Shown in pieces: positions 6,117 to 12,346 of a stretch of DNA of 12,346 nt; positions within the stretch are counted from its first letter, which is position 1; the number at the start of each line of letters is the position of its first letter. Source of the DNA: an uncultured Bacteroidales bacterium (GTDB lineage: Bacteria > Bacteroidota > Bacteroidia > Bacteroidales > UBA932); the NCBI GenBank assembly GCA_946406095.1, contig CAMJJO010000038.1:1-12346 (forward strand), read 5' to 3'. The position numbers were made by a program, and so were the translations under genes. The notes beneath the pieces are model-generated. The model was not told where the DNA came from. It saw only the letters and a list, made by a program, of their open reading frames with translations, and ran no database searches.

Positions 6117-8161
6117 GAAAGATACTACTAAGTCTGATACTCTCCACCCTGTGCTTGTCTGCTTTGGCACAGGCGGAGAGTTGTTATGCCCGGCTGGAGG
6201 GGGATACCCTCCGGCTTGGCAATTCTTTGATAGAGCGGGGTTTCCTCTGGAACGACGGAGCGTTGGAAACCTTGAGCTTAAGCAGCAAGAACGATGCTTT
6301 CGTGCTGAAAACCAAGGGTTTGCGCCCGGACTTCAGGATGGGAAAGGGTGACGTGACGGATGCCCGGATGGAGCAGACCCGCGTCCCCGCCACCGGAAGG
6401 CATCCGGCATACTTGCTTGTGAGCGTGCAATATACCCAGGGCGAACTTGAAGTCAGGCGCGAGTACCGACTCTTCGAGGGCGTGCCTGCGATAGGATGCG
6501 ACACCTGGGTCCGCGGCAGTTTCCGTGGCATTCTTGAGGGTGGCCGTGTAAACGCCGCCGATCATAAGAATATCGAGTCTTCCGCCGACATGGTATCAAA
6601 GGCCGTTTCCGGTACCGTTCTTGACCAGCTCAGCTTTCCGGGTGCGCACTGGCACGGGAAGGCGGTGCGTTTCAGGGACGTGACCGACTGGAACAACAAC
6701 CTCGTGCAGGAGGAGGATTTCATCGCCTATCGCAAGCTTAGCTACAAGGGTAACCTGCTTTTCGTGCGGGACGGCATCTCCGGCAATGGCTTCTTCTTCT
6801 TGAAGGAGGCGCCCTGCTCCGATGTGCAGCTGGGCAACCCCTCCGGTGATTTCACCGCAGACTTCGGCCGTTTCCAGGTAACTGGTGCAGGCATCCTTCC
6901 GGAGGATATAAAGAAGGATGAGTGGACTCGCCTCTACGGCTGCGTTACCGGAGTATTCGGCCCGGGAGAACTGGCAGCGCTGAGCGCGGTGAGGGCCTGG
7001 CAGAAGACAGACCGCCTCCATCTGGATGTTGTTATGATGAATACATGGGGCGACCGCAGCCAGGATTCCAAGGTGAACGAGGAATTCTGCCTGAGTGAAC
7101 TGGAACTGGCCTCCCGACTCGGAATCGCCGTTTTCCAGATCGATGACGGATGGCAGAGCGGCAAGAGCCCTAATTCCAAGGTAGCAAAGGGTTCGTTCCG
7201 GAACATCTGGGACAACCCCGATTACTGGACTCCGGATCCGGTCAAGTATCCCCGCGGGCTGGACCCTGTGGTGGACCGTGCGAGAGCACTCAGGATGGAG
7301 GTTGGCCTCTGGTATAATCCAAGCGTGCAGAACGACTTCGCCGATTGGGAGAAGGACGCCGAGGCGATCATCGGCCTCTGGAAAAAATACGGCATACGCA
7401 TATTCAAGATAGATGGGCTCCAGATACCCACGAAGCAGGCAGAGAATAATCTCAGGCGCCTTTTCGACAGGGTTCGTGAAGCTACGGACGATGCCGTTGT
7501 TTTCAATCTGGATGCAACTGCCGGACGCCGTGCCGGATACCACTATTTCGGGGAGTACGGCAACATTTTCCTTGAAAACCGCTATACGGACTGGGGAAAT
7601 TACTACCCCTACCATACCCTGCGCAATCTATGGATGCTGAGCCGTTATGTGCCGGCTGAGAAGCTCCAGACGGAGTTCCTGAATCCCTGGCGCAATGCTG
7701 ACAAGTATGCGGAAGGGGATCCTTTCGCTCCGGCGAACTACGACTTCGGATACCTGGCCGCAATCTCCTTTGCTGGCCAGCCCCTGGCGTGGATGGAGGC
7801 ATCCAACCTGCCGGAAGAAGCTTTCGCCACTGGTGACTTGATCCGCGCATACCGTGAAATATCCTCCGAATTCCATTCCGGCATCATCCTCCCTATCGGG
7901 GAGGAACCATCCGGCCGCTCCTGGACTGGATTCCAGAGCATTATAAGTCCCAACGAAGGCTATCTCCTGATATATCGTGAGGATAATCCTGCCAAAAAGG
8001 CAAGAATCCGCACCTGGCTCCCGGAAGGACGTCGCGTTCGCCTCGTGCCGGTGCTTGGAAGTGGCCGCAGCATCCGTTCCAAGGTAGGTGCCGATGGATG
8101 TATCTGCCTGAAAATCAGAGAGAAGAATTCAAGCAAATTGTATAAATACCTGATAAAATGA
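6113..8161 (+). CDS. GH36-like alpha-galactosidase, exported
   Basis: A 682-residue protein. The leader ends A17-L18-A19 before Gln20, so it is probably periplasmic. Residues about 25-290 form a beta-sandwich of the kind found before the GH36 barrel. The barrel spans about 300-590: N-T-W-G-D (310-314), F-Q-I-D-D-G-W-Q-S-G (341-350), G-L-W-Y-N-P (398-403), F-K-I-D-G (431-435) with Asp434 as likely nucleophile, then E-N-R-Y-T-D-W (488-494) with Asp493 as candidate acid/base. A small beta domain closes the chain. Expected role: hydrolysis of terminal alpha-galactosyl or a similar alpha-linked residue. The glycine-rich C-x-G-G-G-x-R-x-D block of classical GH36 enzymes is absent and E-N-R-Y-T-D-W stands in its place, so it belongs to a divergent clade and specificity is uncertain. 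ATG 6113 overlaps the previous stop by 4 bases, and the gene ends with the same overlap to the next. Confidence 0.88.
   Translation: MRKILLSLILSTLCLSALAQAESCYARLEGDTLRLGNSLIERGFLWNDGALETLSLSSKNDAFVLKTKGLRPDFRMGKGDVTDARMEQTRVPATGRHPAYLLVSVQYTQGELEVRREYRLFEGVPAIGCDTWVRGSFRGILEGGRVNAADHKNIESSADMVSKAVSGTVLDQLSFPGAHWHGKAVRFRDVTDWNNNLVQEEDFIAYRKLSYKGNLLFVRDGISGNGFFFLKEAPCSDVQLGNPSGDFTADFGRFQVTGAGILPEDIKKDEWTRLYGCVTGVFGPGELAALSAVRAWQKTDRLHLDVVMMNTWGDRSQDSKVNEEFCLSELELASRLGIAVFQIDDGWQSGKSPNSKVAKGSFRNIWDNPDYWTPDPVKYPRGLDPVVDRARALRMEVGLWYNPSVQNDFADWEKDAEAIIGLWKKYGIRIFKIDGLQIPTKQAENNLRRLFDRVREATDDAVVFNLDATAGRRAGYHYFGEYGNIFLENRYTDWGNYYPYHTLRNLWMLSRYVPAEKLQTEFLNPWRNADKYAEGDPFAPANYDFGYLAAISFAGQPLAWMEASNLPEEAFATGDLIRAYREISSEFHSGIILPIGEEPSGRSWTGFQSIISPNEGYLLIYREDNPAKKARIRTWLPEGRRVRLVPVLGSGRSIRSKVGADGCICLKIREKNSSKLYKYLIK
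6139..6181 (+). other. Long interrupted inverted repeat in signal-peptide codons of the GH36-like gene
   Basis: Outer arms CTCTCC (6140-6145) and GGAGAG (6175-6180), with an extra A-T pair at 6139/6181, enclose inner arms CCTGTGC (6148-6154) and GCACAGG (6167-6173). In all, 14 Watson-Crick pairs are interrupted only by a 2-by-1 internal loop, with a 12-base terminal loop. It begins 26 bases after the A of the ATG and lies wholly within coding sequence. It is the strongest such structure noticed in the window. There is no T-run, so it is not a terminator. Possible roles are slowing early elongation during export or controlling translation; both are inference. Confidence 0.55.
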
Positions 8162-10197
8162 AAAAAACGATTTTGAAAAGAATCTTCATTTTAGGCCTTC
8201 TGGTCTTTGCATTCAGTTGTCAACCCGAAACTCCGGTAGTTGAGGGCAAGGTGACTTTGGGACAGGGTGTCCCGGCAACCGGAATCGCATTGGAAAGTAC
8301 GGTTTCCACAGCAACATTCACCATTTCCGCCACCAAGGCATGGACCAGTTCCGTATCTGCCAACTGGTTCAGCATCAGGCCCGAAAGCGGCGAGGCCGGT
8401 GAAAGCATTACCATTACTTTGACCAGCCAGGCGAATGAAACTGGAGACAGCCGCACGGCCAACATTACCGTCAGCTGCGAGAAATCCACCGTGACCGTTC
8501 CTGTGACCCAGGTTCAGAACAACGTGATGGTGCTGGATAACCAGACCTTCAGCGTGGCTGCCGCAGGAGAGACGATCAATCTCCCCTTCAAGTCCAACGT
8601 GCAGGTTACTCCTTCATCCGATGTCGCATGGATTACCGTCGCCCAGACCAAGGCGGTCGAGGATCATGTTTTCTCCATTACAGTGGCCGCAAACGAGGCA
8701 TATGAAGGGCGTGAAGGTCACGTGACATTCGCTTCCGCCGCTGGAAACGCCGTCATTACGATTAAGCAGGAAGCGGCGGAAGAACCCTCAGACGGCATCA
8801 TCCGTATCCTTGCCATCGGAAACAGTTTCTCTCAGGATGCTGTGGAGCAATACCTCTGGAACCTTTTCAATGCCGCAGGTAAAAAGGTTATCATCGGCGA
8901 TCTGTACATTGGGGGATGCTCGCTGGAGACTCATTATAACAATTCCCAGTCAGATGCTGCAGACTATTATTACCGTAAGATAGTGGACGGCGAAAAAACC
9001 GAAACCAGATCCAGTCTTGCCGCCGGTCTCGAAGATGAGAAGTGGGATTACGTGAGTTTTCAGCAGGTCAGCGGATTGTCCGGACAGGCGGAGACTTATG
9101 AGCCTTATCTGGGCAACCTTATCACCTATGTGAAGGGAAAGGTTGGCGAAAAAGCCACTCTCCTTCTCCATCAGACCTGGGCTTATGCTACCACGTCCGA
9201 CCATTCCGACTTCTCTAAGTACGACAAGAACCAGATGACAATGTATAATGCCATCATGAGCGCCGGACAGACGGCTATGGCTGCACATTCCGAGCTTAAG
9301 GCCGTGGTTCCTTGCGGAACTGCAATCCAGAACGGACGCACCACCTGGCTCGGCGACACTTTCAACCGTGACGGCTATCATCTTGAGGTTACCTACGGCC
9401 GCTTCACTGCTGCCTGCACCTGGTACGAGACCATTTCGGGAGAATCTGTGCTGAATACTACCTGGCATCACGAGAACATCGATGATACCCTTGCCGAGAT
9501 TTGCCGTGCAGCCGCACATGCGGCTTGCGCAAAGCCTTGGGAAGTGACCGAACTCACCGACTATAAGACTCCCACCACCCAGGACCCCGACTTCACCGTT
9601 CCCGTACAGATCGACTTTGGAGCCGGCACAACTGCAACCCCTGCAGGCTGGAGCCGGGTGCCCGTCTATTCAACCACGGATCCTGTCTTCCTCAAGAACG
9701 CCGAAGATAAATATGCAAGCATCAGCATTACCGGATTGACCGGCTTCACTGCCAGCTATAATGGGGTGGGCGGAGAAGTAGATCAGGAACTCACCATCAA
9801 CGGAGTCAATTATCCCAAGGGTGTCTGGTACGATGGCATTATGATTGGTGGTACCAAGAATCAGGGTGATGTAGGTCCTGCGGTCGTTACCATCTCCGGA
9901 TTCGATCCTTCCCTCACATACGACCTTACCATCATTGCGGTTCGCTGGAACGGAAGTGCTGCCGCACGTATAAGCGAGTACAAGGTAATAGGCAAGACGG
10001 AATCCGAAGCCAAGAGTATCAACACCGGTCTTAAGAATATAACCGCCACAGATGGCAACTTCGATGGCTTTGGCGTCAGTTTCACCGGAGTGGCTCCCGC
10101 CTCGGATGGCACCATCAAGGTATCCATCATAGGCAAAGATACCACTCTTGCCGCTGACGGACATATCAACGCACTTACCATTAAAAAAGCTCAATGA
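8158..10197 (+). CDS. Lipoprotein with two BACON-like repeats, DUF4886 SGNH hydrolase and C-terminal beta module
   Basis: A 679-residue protein. A basic leader ends at F-S-C (Cys21), the presumed lipidated residue. Residues about 29-120 and 122-205 are two BACON-like beta-sandwich repeats: each has a Trp-containing segment (A-N-W-F-S-I at 68-73, V-A-W-I-T-V at 156-161) and ends in a V-x-Q or I-x-Q strand. BACON domains usually act as spacers or mucin/glycan contacts. Residues about 214-460 match DUF4886 of the SGNH fold: I-G-N-S-F-S (220-225) with Ser223 as nucleophile, F-Q-Q-V-S-G (301-306), and D405-G-Y-H408 as the Asp/His pair. Likely activity: carbohydrate deacetylation or another ester cleavage. 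Residues about 478-679 form a beta-rich module whose end resembles the protein ending at base 233. Its leader DNA is more A/T-rich than its neighbours' and lacks the hairpin seen in them. It overlaps both flanking genes by ATGA. Confidence 0.88.
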   Translation: MKKTILKRIFILGLLVFAFSCQPETPVVEGKVTLGQGVPATGIALESTVSTATFTISATKAWTSSVSANWFSIRPESGEAGESITITLTSQANETGDSRTANITVSCEKSTVTVPVTQVQNNVMVLDNQTFSVAAAGETINLPFKSNVQVTPSSDVAWITVAQTKAVEDHVFSITVAANEAYEGREGHVTFASAAGNAVITIKQEAAEEPSDGIIRILAIGNSFSQDAVEQYLWNLFNAAGKKVIIGDLYIGGCSLETHYNNSQSDAADYYYRKIVDGEKTETRSSLAAGLEDEKWDYVSFQQVSGLSGQAETYEPYLGNLITYVKGKVGEKATLLLHQTWAYATTSDHSDFSKYDKNQMTMYNAIMSAGQTAMAAHSELKAVVPCGTAIQNGRTTWLGDTFNRDGYHLEVTYGRFTAACTWYETISGESVLNTTWHHENIDDTLAEICRAAAHAACAKPWEVTELTDYKTPTTQDPDFTVPVQIDFGAGTTATPAGWSRVPVYSTTDPVFLKNAEDKYASISITGLTGFTASYNGVGGEVDQELTINGVNYPKGVWYDGIMIGGTKNQGDVGPAVVTISGFDPSLTYDLTIIAVRWNGSAAARISEYKVIGKTESEAKSINTGLKNITATDGNFDGFGVSFTGVAPASDGTIKVSIIGKDTTLAADGHINALTIKKAQ

Positions 10198-12346
10198 TAA
10201 CAAGCCTTATCCTCGCTCTGACATTATTCCTGCTCCCCAACCCTTATGGAAGGGAGCAGGTTTCCCTTAACGGTGAATGGTCCGCTATCATAGACCAGTA
10301 CGATGTAGGTACTGGCAAACAACTCTGGCAAGACCGGAGACCTGCCGACAAGCAGGAGTTTCTGGAGTATTCCTGGGACGGTGCTCTCAAACTCAATGTC
10401 CCGGGGGACTGGAATTCCCAGGAATCCGAACTCTGGCGCTATGAAGGCACGGTCTGGTATGCCAGGCATTTCGAGGCCTGCAAGACCGAAGGCAGGCATA
10501 TTCTGTACTTCGCCGGTGTCAGCCAGCGTTGCAGAGTCTGGCTCAACGGCCAAAGTGTGGCAGATCACGAAGGCTCGTTCACTCCTTTCCAGGCGGAAGT
10601 CACCAATTTGCTGAAAGACGGGGATAATTTCCTTGTCGTCAAGGTGGATAACAAGCGCCGGAAAGAGGCTATCCCGGCGATGTCTTTCGACTGGTGGAAT
10701 TACGGCGGCATTACCCGAGACGTAATGCTGCTGAATGTGCCTCAGCTATATGTGTCCGACTACTTTGTGCGGTTGCAAGATGGCACATCCGACAGGATAG
10801 CGGCGGATGTGCAGGTGACTCCGCCATTCGGCGGGGTTGAGGTCAATATCTCCATCCCTGAACTTAAACTTAAGGCCAAGGCAAAGACAGATGAGAAGGG
10901 GGTCGCACATTTCCAACTGAAAGCAAAAAAACTTCGTCTCTGGAAACCTCTCGATCCCAAACTCTACGAAGTCTGCATCAGTGCGAGTGAAGATATAATT
11001 ACCGACAGAATAGGCTTCCGCAGCATATCCGTCGATGGCACCCGCATCCTCGTAAACGGTGAGGAGACCTTCCTCAAGAGCATCTCCTTCCATGAAGAAA
11101 TCCCCATGGAAAAACGCCGGGCCGTTTCCGAAGACGATGCGCACGTGCTGGTCGATGCAGCTCTTGAACTTGGCTGCAATGCCATTCGCCTTGCACATTA
11201 CCCGCAAAGCGAATACATCGTACGCTATGCCGAGGAAAAGGGGCTGCTGATCTGGGAGGAAATACCCCTGTGGCAAGGGATAGACTTCTCCAATGAGAAT
11301 ACTTACAAAAAAGCGGAGAAGTACCTTTGGGAGATGATTGCGCGGGACCGCAATCGATGCGCCATCGGTTTCTGGAGCATCTCCAATGAGACCAGGCCGG
11401 CAACGGACAGGGATGCTTTCCTGAGCCGTCTGCTGGATTACGGCCGCTCGCTGGATTCATCCCGCCTGTTCACTTCTGCATTCGATGTGGCATTTTTTAT
11501 CCCCGAAGCGGACGAGTTCCAGATGAAGGATGGATTCGCCGGGAAACTGGACTTGATCGGCATCAATAAATACATGGGATGGTATGCCAAATGGCCCAAG
11601 CCTGCAGCAGAGATACGCTGGAATGTCTTTACCGATAAACCTCTGGTTATCAGTGAGTTCGGATGCGAGGCCCTGGCCGGGCGCACGGGCGATGCCGATG
11701 TCGCCAGTTCCTGGAGCGAAGACTATCAGGCTGCCCTCTACCGGGACAATCTGACCATGTTCCGCAACATCCCCAACCTGGCCGGCGTATCGCCCTGGGT
11801 GCTCTTCGATTTCCTGAGCCCATATCGCCAGCATCCCTCCAACCAATCATTTTTCAACAGAAAGGGACTGCTGTCCGACAAGGGACGCAAGAAAAAAGCC
11901 TGGTATGTGATGAATGCATACTATCGCGGAGTCCCGGAACTGTCCGGCCCGGTTTATAAGGATGCATCCGCTCCGGAAGAACTTAGGGTGAACGACCTGC
12001 TTTCCCGGATGACACTTCACGAGAAGGTAATGCAGTTGAACCAGTACACTCTGGGCCGCAACAACAACGTGAACAACATAGGGGAGGAGGTGATTGACAT
12101 CCCTGCCGAAATCGGTTCCCTGATCTATTTCGACACCGATGCGACGCTCCGCAATATCATGCAGAAGAAGGCTGTGGAAAACTCGCGTCTGGGCATCCCG
12201 ATACTGTTCGGCTATGATGACATCCATGGCTTCAAGACACTTTACCAGATTTCTCTGGGCCAGGCCTGTTCCTGGAATCCGGAACTGGTGGAAAAGATGT
12301 GTGCACATTCGGCCCGCGAAGCCCGCAGGAGCGGTGTGGACTGGAC
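10194..12346 (+). CDS. GH2 (beta-glucuronidase-like) fused to GH3, 3' end outside window
   Basis: An open frame runs from ATG 10194 past the right edge (717 whole codons, no stop). An in-frame TAA at 10182-10184 rules out a longer start, and the ATG overlaps the previous stop by 4 bases. The N-terminus is hydrophobic (residues 3-15) but lacks the usual positive charge, so the signal peptide is weak. GH2 part: sugar-binding domain about 20-185 (N-Y-G-G-I-T-R-D, 169-176), Ig-like domain 186-275, barrel 276-578 with R-L-A-H-Y-P (332-337), acid/base Glu399 in S-I-S-N-E and nucleophile Glu488 in I-S-E-F-G. N555-R-K557 matches the N-x-K motif that contacts the uronate carboxylate in beta-glucuronidases. 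GH3 part from about 590: L-L-S-R-M-T-L-H-E-K (602-611), S-R-L-G-I-P (664-669), G-Y-D-D-I-H-G-F (673-680), Q-A-C-S-W-N-P (690-696), like BglX-type beta-glucosidases. The linker is under 20 residues. Several hundred GH3 residues, including its nucleophile, must lie downstream. Confidence 0.9.
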   Translation, partial: MITSLILALTLFLLPNPYGREQVSLNGEWSAIIDQYDVGTGKQLWQDRRPADKQEFLEYSWDGALKLNVPGDWNSQESELWRYEGTVWYARHFEACKTEGRHILYFAGVSQRCRVWLNGQSVADHEGSFTPFQAEVTNLLKDGDNFLVVKVDNKRRKEAIPAMSFDWWNYGGITRDVMLLNVPQLYVSDYFVRLQDGTSDRIAADVQVTPPFGGVEVNISIPELKLKAKAKTDEKGVAHFQLKAKKLRLWKPLDPKLYEVCISASEDIITDRIGFRSISVDGTRILVNGEETFLKSISFHEEIPMEKRRAVSEDDAHVLVDAALELGCNAIRLAHYPQSEYIVRYAEEKGLLIWEEIPLWQGIDFSNENTYKKAEKYLWEMIARDRNRCAIGFWSISNETRPATDRDAFLSRLLDYGRSLDSSRLFTSAFDVAFFIPEADEFQMKDGFAGKLDLIGINKYMGWYAKWPKPAAEIRWNVFTDKPLVISEFGCEALAGRTGDADVASSWSEDYQAALYRDNLTMFRNIPNLAGVSPWVLFDFLSPYRQHPSNQSFFNRKGLLSDKGRKKKAWYVMNAYYRGVPELSGPVYKDASAPEELRVNDLLSRMTLHEKVMQLNQYTLGRNNNVNNIGEEVIDIPAEIGSLIYFDTDATLRNIMQKKAVENSRLGIPILFGYDDIHGFKTLYQISLGQACSWNPELVEKMCAHSAREARRSGVDW
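10229..10260 (+). other. Perfect 9-base inverted repeat near the start of the GH2-GH3 gene
   Basis: CCTGCTCCC (10229-10237) and GGGAGCAGG (10252-10260) are perfect complements around a 14-base loop, starting 35 bases after the A of the ATG. The loop holds CCCTT (10241-10245), which can instead pair with AAGGG (10250-10254), so two mutually exclusive hairpins are possible. Only three T residues follow, so it does not look like an intrinsic terminator. A role in translation of the long fusion is speculation. Confidence 0.5.

Noticed and set aside
6596..7615. Minus-strand open frame of 339 codons opposite the GH36-like gene
   Set aside because: Shadow frame; the plus strand carries the catalytic motifs.
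10229..10260. Hairpin considered as an intrinsic terminator between the SGNH and GH2-GH3 genes
   Set aside because: It lies inside the coding sequence of the next gene and is followed by only three T residues.
11925..11985. Possible frameshift or lost stop joining separate GH2 and GH3 genes
   Set aside because: Reading phase is the same on both sides and no signal peptide or start context is visible at the GH3 beginning; a lost stop by sequencing error remains possible and is covered in the fusion finding.

Overview
The window looks like part of a carbohydrate-degradation operon (a PUL-like gene cluster) from a Bacteroidota bacterium, most likely a GC-rich member of the Bacteroidales (Alistipes/Rikenellaceae, RC9 or Cryptobacteroides-like). 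Reasons: BACON and DUF4886 modules, lipoprotein leaders, Sec leaders ending in A-x-A-Q, start codons without Shine-Dalgarno sequences, and GH3/GH36/GH2 enzymes packed on one strand. Third codon positions are mostly G or C. This leaves long spurious ORFs on the opposite strand. The taxonomic call is inference.

Layout, all on the + strand: (1) 3-233, the C-terminal end of a gene entering from the left; (2) 261-1829, a lipoprotein with a glycosidase-like barrel (DUF4832/DUF4874-like); (3) 1831-4263, a GH3 beta-glycosidase with a PA14 insert; (4) 4260-6116, an exported FAD-dependent oxidoreductase with an N-terminal beta-sandwich-like region; (5) 6113-8161, a GH36-like alpha-galactosidase; (6) 8158-10197, a lipoprotein with two BACON-like repeats, an SGNH-type DUF4886 esterase/hydrolase domain and a C-terminal module; (7) 10194-beyond 12346, a long open frame joining a complete GH2 (beta-glucuronidase-like) enzyme to the start of a GH3 enzyme. 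Four successive junctions are 4-base ATGA overlaps and one has a 1-base gap, so the genes are probably translationally coupled on one transcript. No promoter, terminator, SusC/SusD pair, regulator, RNA gene, mobile element or CRISPR array is visible.

How the genes may work together (inference): every complete product carries an export or lipoprotein signal, so the set would act in the periplasm or at the cell surface. It combines an esterase, alpha- and beta-exoglycosidases, a possible beta-glucuronidase and a flavin oxidoreductase. That suits stepwise trimming of a small, branched, possibly acylated or uronate-bearing glycan or plant glycoside, with an oxidative step. The substrate cannot be read from the sequence.

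The least ordinary observations are the GH2-GH3 fusion; GC-rich inverted repeats that begin 26-37 bases after the start codon, inside the signal-peptide codons, in five of the six genes whose starts are visible; a C-terminal module shared by the first partial gene and the SGNH lipoprotein; and an exported flavoenzyme embedded in a glycosidase operon.
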